Source: Bacteroides sp. (lineage in GTDB: Bacteria > Bacteroidota > Bacteroidia > Bacteroidales > Bacteroidaceae). Taken from it: a stretch of 64,000 bases of DNA. Position 1 is the stretch's first letter, and the number at the start of each line of letters is the position of its first letter. This document shows, in pieces, positions 42,656 to 51,826 of the stretch. The DNA is taken from assembly GCA_017621035.1 (NCBI GenBank), contig JAGATY010000029.1, positions 19,263-83,262 on the forward strand, read 5' to 3'. A program made the position numbers and the translations under genes. The notes under the pieces were generated by a model that was not told where the DNA came from, searched no databases, and was given only the letters and a program-made list of their open reading frames with translations.

Positions 42656-43813
42656 TCATTCTCGCAACAAGGGAGAGACATCATTTCTGAAACCTGAAGC
42701 TTGTAACCACTGAATGCGTCGGTGGCATTCGTCCGGTGAAAGGGGTGTAGAGTAAAGACGATTGAGGGCTTTCGTCAGCTCTTCCTCCGTATCGGCAACC
42801 TGACAAACCTCTCGAAAGCTTGCATCGGGAAGCATCGGAGTATTAACCAACACATGGCCACATCCGCCACTAAGGGCATGAAGCAGCTTTAGTTTGATGC
42901 CGGTAGATTGATTGGTAAGCAGCAGATTGATGTGTGCATGACGTATCAACTCCTCCATTTCTGCCTCACTAGGATTGGCAATGAGGGTGACACGTGTTGA
43001 TTTTCCTATCTGTTTCACCAAATCCGAAGAGGGACGATGTCCGGCAATCACAAAGCGAATCTCATTAGAAAGTTCCTCGGAGTGTGACAAACGAAGGATT
43101 CGACATACAGCCTCCACATTCTCGGGAACGGAAAGATTTCCATGATAGAGCGTATAAGGAATAATAAAACGTCGTTTTCCGTTCGATAAAACGTCGTTTT
43201 CCAACGAAGAAAAGGGCTTATAAAAACAGGGGAGATATGATACCTCTGGGTGCGAATAGCGGGAACTGAAGTATTCCGTGTCCGCCGGTGTAATCGGGAA
43301 AAGCCTGTTGGCGGCCTGCAGAACATGCTCATATTGTTGCAGGCGGAACGCTTCCAGGCGGAAGAAACATTTTTTCCAAAGCGAGTGAGTGTTGGTTGCC
43401 AGTCCCCGATAGTAATCATGCTCCACGTTATGCAGTCGTACCCACTTCTCTCTTCCGTTCAAAGCCGGATGGGTGAGGAAATAACAGGTATGCAGTCCTT
43501 CAAACAAGATTGGAGCATCGTCCATCAGAAGATTCTCCAGTAGTTGACGATTCCTCCGGCTGTAAACAATGTATGGAAGGCGGGATAAGAGCGAAGTAAT
43601 GCCGGTATGGCGTTTGTAATAGAACACCTTCTCTGTTACATCTTCCAACGCCTTTTGTACGTCGGCTTCCCCATAAAGATAGGTATGAAGCACCACCTTG
43701 ATACCTTGTTCATGTAGTGCTTTTACTTTATAGTACACGTCAATCAGCCCACCATAAACCGGTGGATATGGTACCTGAAAGCATACTATGTGTATTGTTC
43801 TATACCTCTTCAT
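42656..43813 (-). CDS. GT-B glycosyltransferase (family 4-like)
   Basis: Cytosolic sugar transferase of 385 residues. The N-terminal Rossmann half begins IHIVCFQVPYPPVYGGLIDVYYKVKALHEQGIKV and includes VRLHNVEHDYYRGLA, an acceptor-side signature. The C-terminal half includes RFVIAGHRPSSDLVKQIG and INLLLTNQSTGIKLKLLHALSGG, the donor-binding region with a variant EX7E motif. The substrate is unknown and no polysaccharide cluster is nearby. The start is at 43813 (MKRYRTIHIV), because the -7 box at 43829-43836 overlaps the upstream Met at 43831. It contains a 22-base internal repeat (43166-43202). Confidence 0.85.
   Translation of the reverse strand: MKRYRTIHIVCFQVPYPPVYGGLIDVYYKVKALHEQGIKVVLHTYLYGEADVQKALEDVTEKVFYYKRHTGITSLLSRLPYIVYSRRNRQLLENLLMDDAPILFEGLHTCYFLTHPALNGREKWVRLHNVEHDYYRGLATNTHSLWKKCFFRLEAFRLQQYEHVLQAANRLFPITPADTEYFSSRYSHPEVSYLPCFYKPFSSLENDVLSNGKRRFIIPYTLYHGNLSVPENVEAVCRILRLSHSEELSNEIRFVIAGHRPSSDLVKQIGKSTRVTLIANPSEAEMEELIRHAHINLLLTNQSTGIKLKLLHALSGGCGHVLVNTPMLPDASFREVCQVADTEEELTKALNRLYSTPLSPDECHRRIQWLQASGFRNDVSPLLRE
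43166..43202. repeat. 22-bp spaced duplicate inside the glycosyltransferase gene
   Basis: AAAACGTCGTTTTCC occurs at 43166 and again at 43188, exactly 22 apart. Each copy is a palindrome (AAAACG-T-CGTTTT). It encodes part of ENDVLSNGKRRFII, between the two halves of the enzyme. Confidence 0.7.
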
Positions 43814-43828
43814 TTCTGTTCGTTTGTG

Positions 43829-43836
43829 CAAATGTA
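43829..43836 (-). promoter_or_regulatory. -7 box of the glycosyltransferase gene
   Basis: TACATTTG on the minus strand, 16 bases before the ATG at 43813. Confidence 0.55.
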
Positions 43837-43891
43837 GTAATTAAAAGCGGTTTCTGCTTAAACATTCCTGCCAATCTTTAGGTTATATTTA

Positions 43892-43922
43892 TTTCCTGAT
43901 TGGGTCTAAATTGCTACCTTTG
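43892..43922 (+). promoter_or_regulatory. Promoter of DUF5686-rarA
   Basis: TTTC (43892-43895), 19-base spacer, TACCTTTG (43915-43922), 23 bases before the ATG at 43945. Confidence 0.6.
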
Positions 43923-43944
43923 CGGCAAACTATTTCATTTAAAT

Positions 43945-46566
43945 ATGAAGAATCGATATAATTACATTATTCTATTCCTGTTCTTTTTACTGTTTTCCAT
44001 CGGTGCATCCGCACAGATAAAAGGGGTTATCACCGACTCTCTTACCAACGAGCCCCTACTCTACACCACTGTACAATACGAAGGAACCGGTATTGGCGCC
44101 ATATCTAACGGTGATGGAGAATATACTCTTGAAGCCAGAAAGGGGCTTAACGAAGTTACTTTCTCTGCTATTGGATACAAGACTAAAAAGGTAAAGATAA
44201 CCTCCTCAACCAGAGTTCTGAACGTAAAGATGGTGCCAGACGACATCATGTTGCAAGAGGTTGTGGTAAAACCTCAGAAAGAAAAGTATTCCCGCAAGAA
44301 TAATCCGGCCGTTGAGTTCATGAAGAAGGTGATTGAACATAAGAAAGGATTGAAGCTGAAGGAGAATGATTTCTACCAATATAATAAGTACGAGAAGATG
44401 AAGATGTCGCTCAACGACGTCACCCCCGAGAAGATGGAGAAGGGTATCTATAAGAAGTTCTCATTCTTTAAAGACCAGGTAGAGACATCCACTAAGACAG
44501 GTAAGCAGATTCTTCCTATTTCCATCAAGGAAACAGCATCGAAGACCATCTATCGAAAAGACCCGAAAAGCGAGAAGACCATTATAGAGGGCATGAACTC
44601 AACCGGCATCGAAGACTTCTTCAATACCGGAGATATGCTGGGAACCATTCTGACGGACGTGTTCTCTGATGTGAATATCTACGATGACGAAATCAGACTT
44701 CTGCAGAACCGTTTTATAAGTCCAATCGGTCGAAATGCCATCTCGTTCTATAAGTTCTACTTAATGGACACCTTGATGGTTGATAAGAGAGAGTGCGTAC
44801 ATCTTACCTTTGTTCCACAAAATGCCCAAGACTTTGGCTTTACCGGTCATCTCTACGTAGTGAAAGATTCAACTTACGCCGTAAAGAAGTGCACGATGAA
44901 GCTTCCCAAGAATACAGGCGTGAACTTTGTAGAAGACTTGGATATTGTACAAGAGTTTAAAGAGATGCCGGACGGGAATTGGGTGTTGACCGACGATGAT
45001 ATGACAGTTGAACTTCGTTTCGTCAAAGGAATCCAGGGTCTGGAAATACAGCGGACTACCAAATATAGCAACTATAGCTTCGAGCCGATTGAACCTCGTC
45101 TGTTCCGCCTGAAAGGAAGCGTCATCAAAGAAGCAAACATGTTGGCAAAGAGTGATGAGTATTGGGCCAAGGTTCGTCAAGTGCCGCTTACCAAAAAGGA
45201 GAGTACGATGGATGTCTTCATGAATAGAATCGAGCAGATTCCCGGCTTCAAGTATGTCATCTTCGGTGCAAAGGCTCTGATTGAAAACTTTGTGGAGACA
45301 GGTTCAAGAAACCATCCCAGTAAGTTCGACTTCGGACCTATCAATACCTTTATTACCAGCAACTATGTCAACGGAACTCGTTTTCGCCTCAGTGGAATGA
45401 CAACCGGTAACCTGAGTCCGCACTGGAGTTTCAGTGGTTATGGCGCATATGGAACCCGCGACAAAAAGTGGTTCTACTCGGGAGAAGCAGCTTATTCGTT
45501 CAACAAACGCGAATATGTATTGTGGGAGTTCCCTAAGCATTATATCAGTGCAAAGTACACTTACGACGTCATGTCACCTATGGATAAGTATCTTGCTACG
45601 GACAAAGACAACATGTTTGTAGGCTGGAAATGGACAACTGTTGACCAGATGTCCTATATCCGTGATGCTTCCATCAACTATGAGTTAGAGATGAACACCG
45701 GCTTCTCTGTCAAGGCCATGCTTCGTCATCGCAATGACCAACCGGCCGGAATGTTACAATATTGGAAGAACAATGGAGATGCTCCGGGTGAACTTACTCC
45801 CTTGAATGATGATCCAACCGTAGTTCCGCAAACCTTCAAAAACACTTTGGTGCACGACATTACTACCACCGAGGCTAATGTTACCTTACGTTATGCCCCC
45901 GGAGAAACGTTCGTCAATACCAAGCAACGTCGTATTCCGGTGTCGCTTGATGCACCCATCTTCACCCTTTCTCATACCATCGGGTTAAAAGGTGTGTTGG
46001 GAGGTGAGTATAACTTCAACCTTACGGAGATAAGTCTTCGCAAGCGTTTCTGGTTTGGTTCGTGGGGAAAGTTGGATATTACCGCACGTGCCGGTGCACA
46101 ATGGAATACCGTTCCTTTCCCGATGTTGAATCTTCCGATGGCCAACCTTTCATACATCACCCAAAACAATGAGTCCTTCAACCTGATCAATAACATGGAG
46201 TTCCTGAACGACCGCTATGGTTCGTTAGCTTTAAGTTACGACATGAATGGCAAGTTGTTTAATCGCATTCCGCTTATCAAGAAGTTGAAATGGCGTGAAA
46301 TGTTCCGCATCCGTGGCTTATGGGGCACACTTACAGACAAGAACAACCCATATAAGAGCAACAATCCCGACTTGTTCCTCTTCCCGATGCGTAATGGAGT
46401 ACCCACCAGTCGTGTAATGGGCAATGAGCCTTATGTTGAAGCGAGTGTGGGTATCTACAATATCTTCAAACTGTTACATATAGAGTATGTCCGCCGATTA
46501 ACCTATACCAAAGAGCCTGGCATACAGAAAGATGGTATCCGTTTCATGATTCTAACAATCTTCTAA
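43945..46566 (+). CDS. DUF5686 outer-membrane protein with carboxypeptidase-regulatory-like domain
   Basis: 873 residues. Signal peptide MKNRYNYIILFLFFLLFSIGASAQ, a CarboxypepD_reg-like domain (~25-105, IKGVITDSLTNEPLLYTTVQY...VTFSAIGYKTKKVKI), then the DUF5686 region with a long extracytoplasmic part and a C-terminal barrel of amphipathic strands ending HIEYVRRLTY...FMILTIF. The family is common in Bacteroidetes and unrelated to TonB receptors, because no plug is present. Its role is unknown. rarA begins 6 bases after the stop and so is probably co-transcribed. Confidence 0.88.
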   Translation: MKNRYNYIILFLFFLLFSIGASAQIKGVITDSLTNEPLLYTTVQYEGTGIGAISNGDGEYTLEARKGLNEVTFSAIGYKTKKVKITSSTRVLNVKMVPDDIMLQEVVVKPQKEKYSRKNNPAVEFMKKVIEHKKGLKLKENDFYQYNKYEKMKMSLNDVTPEKMEKGIYKKFSFFKDQVETSTKTGKQILPISIKETASKTIYRKDPKSEKTIIEGMNSTGIEDFFNTGDMLGTILTDVFSDVNIYDDEIRLLQNRFISPIGRNAISFYKFYLMDTLMVDKRECVHLTFVPQNAQDFGFTGHLYVVKDSTYAVKKCTMKLPKNTGVNFVEDLDIVQEFKEMPDGNWVLTDDDMTVELRFVKGIQGLEIQRTTKYSNYSFEPIEPRLFRLKGSVIKEANMLAKSDEYWAKVRQVPLTKKESTMDVFMNRIEQIPGFKYVIFGAKALIENFVETGSRNHPSKFDFGPINTFITSNYVNGTRFRLSGMTTGNLSPHWSFSGYGAYGTRDKKWFYSGEAAYSFNKREYVLWEFPKHYISAKYTYDVMSPMDKYLATDKDNMFVGWKWTTVDQMSYIRDASINYELEMNTGFSVKAMLRHRNDQPAGMLQYWKNNGDAPGELTPLNDDPTVVPQTFKNTLVHDITTTEANVTLRYAPGETFVNTKQRRIPVSLDAPIFTLSHTIGLKGVLGGEYNFNLTEISLRKRFWFGSWGKLDITARAGAQWNTVPFPMLNLPMANLSYITQNNESFNLINNMEFLNDRYGSLALSYDMNGKLFNRIPLIKKLKWREMFRIRGLWGTLTDKNNPYKSNNPDLFLFPMRNGVPTSRVMGNEPYVEASVGIYNIFKLLHIEYVRRLTYTKEPGIQKDGIRFMILTIF

Positions 46567-46572
46567 GTTATT

Positions 46573-47844
46573 ATGGCACCATTGGCAGAACGACTTCGAC
46601 CGAAAACTCTTGATGAGTACATCGGACAAAAGCACTTGGTGGGTCCCGGTGCAGTGCTGAGAAAGATGATTGAATCCGGCCGAATTTCCTCATTTATATT
46701 GTGGGGTCCGCCGGGTGTGGGTAAGACAACACTGGCACAGATAATAGCTAACAAACTGGAAACTCCGTTCTATACATTGAGCGCAGTTACCAGTGGAGTG
46801 AAGGATGTGCGCGACGTCATTGAGCGGGCAAAGTCAAATCGCTTCTTTTCCCAAGCCAGTCCGATACTGTTTATCGACGAAATCCACCGCTTCAGTAAGT
46901 CACAACAAGACTCCCTACTCGGTGCTGTGGAGCAAGGCATTGTTACACTGATTGGTGCCACTACCGAGAATCCCTCGTTTGAAGTCATACGTCCGTTGCT
47001 CTCCCGAAGCCAACTTTATGTGCTAAAGTCACTGGAAAAGGAAGACCTTCTGGAATTACTTCATCGTGCCATTACCACTGATATTGTACTTCGCGAGCGA
47101 CAGATCGAGCTGAAAGAGACCACTGCATTACTGCGTTTCAGCGGTGGAGATGCCCGAAAGTTACTCAATATGTTGGAGTTGGTTGTTGAATCGGAGACAG
47201 AAACTCCCGTTGTCATCACTGACCAGATAGTCACCGAGCGCTTGCAACAGAACCCTTTGGCCTATGATAAAGATGGCGAAATGCACTACGATATCATATC
47301 AGCCTTCATCAAGTCCATACGTGGAAGTGATCCCGACGGTGCCATCTACTGGCTTGCACGCATGGTAGAGGGTGGCGAAGACCCGGCTTTCATTGCCCGA
47401 CGTCTGGTTATTTCGGCTGCCGAAGACATTGGTTTGGCCAATCCAAACGCACTTTTGATGGCCAATGCCTGCTTCGATACACTGATGAAAGTAGGTTGGC
47501 CCGAGGGAAGAATACCGTTGGCCGAGGCAACCATCTATTTGGCAACCAGTCCAAAAAGCAACTCTGCCTACCTCGCTATCAATAGTGCGCTGGAGCTGGT
47601 TAAGCAGACAGGCAATCTTCCTGTGCCTCTGCACCTGCGCAATGCACCCACCAAGCTAATGAAACAACTGGGTTATGGCGATGATTATAAGTATGCACAC
47701 GACTTTCCGGGGCACTTTGTCCGCCAACAATACTTGCCCGATGAGCTGAAAGAGTACGCTCTGTGGCATCCCCAGCCCAATAGTGCGGAGCAGAAACATA
47801 AAGAACGCATGCAACAGTTGTGGGGAGAAGAAAGGTTCAAGTAA
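46573..47844 (+). CDS. rarA: Replication-associated recombination protein A (AAA+ ATPase)
   Basis: Clamp-loader-like ATPase acting at stalled replication forks, 423 residues, normal for the RarA/MgsA/WRNIP1 family. Walker A WGPPGVGKTT, Walker B FIDEIHRFSKSQQD, sensor 1 GATTENPSFEV, and the C-terminal tetramerisation region HYDIISAFIKSIRGSDPDGAIYWLARM, which is specific to RarA. The start ATG (MAPLAERLRPKTLDEYIGQ) is 6 bases after the DUF5686 stop. Coupling to an envelope-protein gene looks accidental or regulatory. Confidence 0.96.
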   Translation: MAPLAERLRPKTLDEYIGQKHLVGPGAVLRKMIESGRISSFILWGPPGVGKTTLAQIIANKLETPFYTLSAVTSGVKDVRDVIERAKSNRFFSQASPILFIDEIHRFSKSQQDSLLGAVEQGIVTLIGATTENPSFEVIRPLLSRSQLYVLKSLEKEDLLELLHRAITTDIVLRERQIELKETTALLRFSGGDARKLLNMLELVVESETETPVVITDQIVTERLQQNPLAYDKDGEMHYDIISAFIKSIRGSDPDGAIYWLARMVEGGEDPAFIARRLVISAAEDIGLANPNALLMANACFDTLMKVGWPEGRIPLAEATIYLATSPKSNSAYLAINSALELVKQTGNLPVPLHLRNAPTKLMKQLGYGDDYKYAHDFPGHFVRQQYLPDELKEYALWHPQPNSAEQKHKERMQQLWGEERFK

Positions 47845-47985
47845 CCCTCCCCGCTCCTTCTTCAAACAGACATTCCTCCACCCCGTCCGTCTACCCGTGG
47901 CATTCGGAAGCCCTCTTTGTTCCTCATTAGTAGGTATTCTGAAGAAAAAAAGATTGTTTTTCAACCATATAAAAAGAGAATTACA

Positions 47986-47993
47986 TACCTTTG
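47986..47993 (+). promoter_or_regulatory. -7 box of the D-2-hydroxyacid dehydrogenase gene
   Basis: TACCTTTG, with a T-rich stretch (TTGTTTTTC) about 22 bases upstream. It implies a leader of about 100 bases. Confidence 0.55.
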
Positions 47994-48019
47994 CAGATGG
48001 CTTTCAGGTCGGTCGTTGT

Positions 48020-48099
48020 CCCTATGTAGGGCATCCATCGTCCTGCTTTCGAGCAGGTTTGCGAGGGCTACCTGCGGCTTTCACATTAAAATTGGAAAT
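48020..48099 (+). promoter_or_regulatory. Hairpin-rich leader of the dehydrogenase gene
   Basis: CCCT-ATGT-AGGG (48020-48031) is followed by the hairpin CCTGC-TTTCGA-GCAGG (48042-48057). A second CCTGC at about 48071 could compete for the GCAGG strand. It may stabilise the mRNA or act in cis; no known class is recognised. Confidence 0.3.
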
Positions 48100-49056
48100 A
48101 TGAAAATAGTAGTTCTGGACGGCTTTGCCGCCAATCCCGGAGACCTTTCCTGGGAAGATTTAAAGAGTTTAGGCGAGTGTGAAATCTATGATCGTACCGC
48201 TCCCGATGAGGTTTTGACACGTGCTGCCGATGCCGAAGTGTTACTTACAAACAAGACTGTACTTACCGCTGCACACATGCAGGCACTGCCGCAGTTGAAG
48301 TACATTGGTGTGCTGGCCACGGGTTATAACGTAGTGGACACTGATGCAGCCAAGCAACAAGGCATCATTGTGACCAATATTCCGGCCTATAGTACCGATA
48401 GTGTGGCACAAATGGTCTTCTCGCACATTCTCAACATTGCCCAACAAGTGAAGCATCATTCTGACGAAGTGCACAAAGGACGTTGGACAAACTGTGCCGA
48501 TTTCTGCTTTTGGGAAACGCCCATCATGGAGCTTCGCGGCAAAAAGTTAGGCATCGTCGGCCTCGGCCACACCGGTTTCATGACGGCTCGTATAGCTATT
48601 GGGTTCGGCATGAAAGTGTTTGCTTATACTTCAAAAAGTCATTTCCAACTCCCTCCCGAGATACATAAGATGGATTTGGACGAGCTTTTCCGCGAGTGCG
48701 ATATCGTGAGTCTGCACTGCCCGCTTACTGAAACCACCCGTGAATTGGTCAATGCCGACCGTTTGCGTCTGATGAAGCCTACAGCGATACTCATCAATAC
48801 CGGTCGCGGCTCGCTCATCAACGAGCAGGATTTGGCCGATGCGTTGAACCAAGGAACTATCTTTGCTGCCGGTCTAGACGTACTTTCGCAGGAGCCTCCT
48901 CAGGCCAACAACCCGCTGCTAACGGCAAAGAACTGCTACATTACACCGCATATTGCCTGGGCAAGCCGTGAGGCACGTGTCCGATTGTTGCAAATCATGG
49001 TGGAAAACATACGGGCTTATCAGAGCGGAAAGCCTATCAATGTGGTGAACAAGTAA
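48100..49056 (+). CDS. D-2-hydroxyacid dehydrogenase
   Basis: NAD-dependent oxidoreductase of 318 residues, of the glycerate/phosphoglycerate/lactate dehydrogenase class. The Rossmann motif GLGHTGFMTARIAIGFGMKV, the substrate and catalytic segment LINTGRGSLINEQDLADAL (Arg), a Glu in the VLSQEPP segment and a C-terminal His in TPHIAW give the complete Arg-Glu-His set. The closest type appears to be hydroxypyruvate/glycerate dehydrogenase, but the substrate cannot be fixed. The start at 48100 (MKIVVLDGFAANPGD) is chosen; a longer reading from 47917 would contain the promoter box and hairpins. Confidence 0.9.
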   Translation: MKIVVLDGFAANPGDLSWEDLKSLGECEIYDRTAPDEVLTRAADAEVLLTNKTVLTAAHMQALPQLKYIGVLATGYNVVDTDAAKQQGIIVTNIPAYSTDSVAQMVFSHILNIAQQVKHHSDEVHKGRWTNCADFCFWETPIMELRGKKLGIVGLGHTGFMTARIAIGFGMKVFAYTSKSHFQLPPEIHKMDLDELFRECDIVSLHCPLTETTRELVNADRLRLMKPTAILINTGRGSLINEQDLADALNQGTIFAAGLDVLSQEPPQANNPLLTAKNCYITPHIAWASREARVRLLQIMVENIRAYQSGKPINVVNK

Positions 49057-49084
49057 CATTCTGAAGGGACACATAACAGATAGA

Positions 49085-49159
49085 AAAGGCACAGATTGTA
49101 GGATGAATGGCGGAACAGGTAACGTTTTTCCGCATATCTATCTTGCAATCTGTGCCTTT
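49085..49159. terminator. Bidirectional terminator between dehydrogenase and lysA
   Basis: Outer stem AAAGGCACAGATTG / CAATCTGTGCCTTT (14 bp) and inner GCGGAA/TTCCGC stem, with TTTT on the plus side. It lies between convergent genes. Confidence 0.85.
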
Positions 49160-49191
49160 GTTTTAACATTGAAGTACCTGTCGCTAAACCG

Positions 49192-50349
49192 TCAGAGTTC
49201 TTCCGACAAGTAGCCTTGTGGCAGTTTTCTGCAATTATAACCAGAGGCCATAATTTCTCCATAGGCTCCTGCAGAACGGAGAGCAACCAGATCTCCCCGC
49301 TTGGTTTCGCTCAGTTCTACCGACTTACCGAAAACGTCTGACGACTCACAGATAGGTCCAACCACATCGTACACCTGCTTGGGAAGCGATGAAGTGAGGT
49401 TTTCAATCTGATGATAGGCCTGATAGAGTGCGGGGCGGATGAGGTCAGTCATGCCTGCATCGAGTATGGCGAACTGTTTGTTGGTACCTTGCTTTACGTA
49501 GAGCACGCGGGAAACTAACGAACCGCACTGACCGACAACTGCACGTCCCAGCTCAAAGTGTAGTTTCTGATGCGGACGAAGTTTCAAATGACGGGCATAG
49601 GTGGCAAAATATTCTTTGAATGCAGGTATGGGATGTTGGTCGGGATGGTCGTAATCGATGCCCAATCCGCCACCTACATTGATGTGTTCCACCTGTATGC
49701 CGGCACTCTCCAGACGCTCTTGCAGCTGGTTCACACGATGACAAAGTGCCACAAAGTCGTCCATCTCCAATATCTGAGAACCGATGTGGAAGTGCAATCC
49801 CACGAATGAGACGTGCTTCATCTCCCGTGCAATGGCAATCACACGTTCCATGTCGTTCATGCTTATACCGAACTTATTCTCTGCTAAGCCGGTAGTAATG
49901 TTGGCATGTGTGTGTGCCCCAACGTCGGGATTGATGCGAAAAGCTACCCTTGCCACGGTATTTTGAGCCTCGGCAAGAGCATTGATGACCTCCAATTCAG
50001 GGATTGACTCGACGTTGAAACAGAATATGTCGTGTTTCAAACCCACTTCAATTTCCCAATCGGCCTTGCCTACTCCGGCAAACACCACCCTGTCTGCTGG
50101 GAATCCGGCGTGTAAGGCGGCCTCTACTTCACCTCCACTTACACAATCGGCGCCCAATCCTGCTTCACGAATGATGGCAAGAATCTTAGGGTTTGCATTG
50201 GCTTTTACGGCATAGTGGACAGAGAAAGCGGGATATTGAGCGGCTTCCTCACGAATGGAATCCAACGTTCTGCGCAACAATTCGGTATCATAATAATAGA
50301 ATGGTGTACGCAAGTTGGCGAACTTGTCTATAGGAAATATTTCTTTCAT
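49192..50349 (-). CDS. lysA: Diaminopimelate decarboxylase
   Basis: PLP enzyme making L-lysine from meso-diaminopimelate, 385 residues. The N-terminal alanine-racemase-like barrel has the PLP Lys in VHYAVKANANPKI, with HIGSQI and the phosphate-binding NVGGGLGIDY. The C-terminal domain carries GPICESSDVFGK, in which Cys joins the active site, and the end AYGEIMASGYNCRKLP. It is the last gene of the his-ftsE-lysA run, 24 bases after ftsE, and ends at a bidirectional terminator. Confidence 0.96.
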   Translation of the reverse strand: MKEIFPIDKFANLRTPFYYYDTELLRRTLDSIREEAAQYPAFSVHYAVKANANPKILAIIREAGLGADCVSGGEVEAALHAGFPADRVVFAGVGKADWEIEVGLKHDIFCFNVESIPELEVINALAEAQNTVARVAFRINPDVGAHTHANITTGLAENKFGISMNDMERVIAIAREMKHVSFVGLHFHIGSQILEMDDFVALCHRVNQLQERLESAGIQVEHINVGGGLGIDYDHPDQHPIPAFKEYFATYARHLKLRPHQKLHFELGRAVVGQCGSLVSRVLYVKQGTNKQFAILDAGMTDLIRPALYQAYHQIENLTSSLPKQVYDVVGPICESSDVFGKSVELSETKRGDLVALRSAGAYGEIMASGYNCRKLPQGYLSEEL

Positions 50350-50373
50350 GTTTGAATCTTCGGATGGAATAGG

Positions 50374-51144
50374 TTAAACAAAGAGGTCTGATTGGTCGGC
50401 CATTGGCTCCTCTTCCTCTTCTTCGGTATGAGGTTCTGTTGCTTCTTCCTGTTGTGTTCCTCCGTATTCGGCCGTAACGTCCAACAACTGATGCTCTTCG
50501 CAACGCAACACCTTGCCGGGGAATTCTTGCAGAAGGTTCATGTTGTGGGTAGTCATTACTACCAACGAACCGGCACGACTGATGTCTCGAAGCAGCTCAG
50601 TAATGGCTCTTCCCGTTTCAACATCCAGGTTTCCGGTAGGTTCATCGGCCAGAATAATGGCGGGAGCGTTCAACACGGCACGCGCAATAACGATGCGTTG
50701 TTGCTCACCACCGGACAGCTCGTTGGGAAACTTGTAGCCCTTATTACTCATTCCGACCAGTGAAAGCACCTCTTCGATACGCTCTTTTATCTCCTCTTTG
50801 TTCTTCCAACCTGTTGCTCGGAGTACAAATTCCAGGTTATCATTTACAGAACGGTCGGTTAACAATTGGAAGTCTTGAAACACAATTCCTTGACGACGTC
50901 GCAGTTGAGGAATGTGTTTTCGTTTCATGCGAGTCATGTTATATCCTAACACTTCGGCCTCACCGGATGCAACATCCAGCTCAGCATAGAAGGTCTTAAG
51001 CAAGCTTGTCTTGCCTGAACCTACTTTTCCTATCAGATAAACGAACTCTCCCGGATACAATTCCAGGTTAACATGTTCCAATATACACAACTCTTGTTGG
51101 CGTATTTCTACGTTCCGGTAGCGTATCAATGCGTCGTCGCTCAT
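50374..51144 (-). CDS. ftsE: FtsE-type ABC ATPase
   Basis: Cytosolic ATPase of the FtsEX complex, which controls septal peptidoglycan hydrolases. 256 residues. Walker A GKVGSGKTSLLK, Q-loop FQDFQLL, signature LSGGEQQRIVIARAV, Walker B ILADEPTGNLD, H-loop TTHN. The last ~30 residues form an acidic tail (EEATEPHTEEEEEEPMADQ) not found in the E. coli protein. No ftsX is adjacent; in Bacteroidetes the permease gene is often elsewhere. It sits between hisIE and lysA with gaps of 40 and 24 bases. A LolD-like assignment is less likely given the sequence near the Walker A motif. Confidence 0.8.
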   Translation of the reverse strand: MSDDALIRYRNVEIRQQELCILEHVNLELYPGEFVYLIGKVGSGKTSLLKTFYAELDVASGEAEVLGYNMTRMKRKHIPQLRRRQGIVFQDFQLLTDRSVNDNLEFVLRATGWKNKEEIKERIEEVLSLVGMSNKGYKFPNELSGGEQQRIVIARAVLNAPAIILADEPTGNLDVETGRAITELLRDISRAGSLVVMTTHNMNLLQEFPGKVLRCEEHQLLDVTAEYGGTQQEEATEPHTEEEEEEPMADQSDLFV

Positions 51145-51184
51145 ACTGTTTTCCTATTCTTGAATAAATGTTTGCGGGTTTGAA

Positions 51185-51796
51185 TCAATGCTTTTTCCAC
51201 GATGGAGAGTGACGTTCCTGCAGCTCACGTGCCAAGTCTTCAATACGATAACCCTTAGAAGTGAGCAGTACGATGAGGTGATAAAGCAGGTCAGCCCCTT
51301 CATAAATCATGCGTTCATCGGTTCCGTTGCAGGCTTCGATAACGGTTTCTACCGCCTCTTCCCCTACCTTTTGTGCCATTTTGTTGACTCCGGATTGGAA
51401 CAAGCTGGTGGTATAGGAGCCTTCCGGCATTTCGGCATGACGTTTGTCAATAAAATCTTGCAGTTCTTTCAAGAACATCACCGGCTCTTCGTTCTTCTCT
51501 CCCCAGCAAGTATCTGTGCCGGTGTGGCAAACGGGGCCTGCGGGATGTACCTTGATGAGCAGTGTGTCATGGTCGCAATCTTCCTGCATGGAGACTACGT
51601 TCAGGAAGTTTCCGCTCTCTTCACCTTTAGTCCAGAGGCGATTCTTTGTGCGACTGAAGAAGGTGACCTTGCCCAGTTCCAAGGTCTTTTCATAGGCTTC
51701 TTTGTTCATGAAGCCTAACATCAGTACTTTAGCAGTATCTGCATCTTGTATGATTGCCGGCACAAGACCGTTCATCTTTTCAAAATCCAATGTCAT
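51185..51796 (-). CDS. hisIE: Bifunctional phosphoribosyl-AMP cyclohydrolase / phosphoribosyl-ATP pyrophosphatase
   Basis: Steps 2 and 3 of histidine synthesis in one protein of 203 residues. HisI half (~1-105): SRTKNRLWTKGEESGNFLNV and the zinc-site residues in EDCDHDTLLIKVHPAGPVCHTGTDTCW. HisE half (~110-203): SYTTSLFQSGVNKMAQKVGEEAVETVIEA, with the metal-binding Glu cluster. The fusion is normal in Bacteroidetes. It lies 30 bases downstream of hisF and 40 before ftsE. Confidence 0.97.
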   Translation of the reverse strand: MTLDFEKMNGLVPAIIQDADTAKVLMLGFMNKEAYEKTLELGKVTFFSRTKNRLWTKGEESGNFLNVVSMQEDCDHDTLLIKVHPAGPVCHTGTDTCWGEKNEEPVMFLKELQDFIDKRHAEMPEGSYTTSLFQSGVNKMAQKVGEEAVETVIEACNGTDERMIYEGADLLYHLIVLLTSKGYRIEDLARELQERHSPSWKKH

Positions 51797-51826
51797 ATTT
51801 CGTATATTTAGTGATTACAAATGTTT

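Noticed and set aside
47917-48099. N-terminal extension of 61 residues of the dehydrogenase
   Set aside because: It includes a -7 box and hairpins, and conserved homology begins only at MKIVVLDGF.
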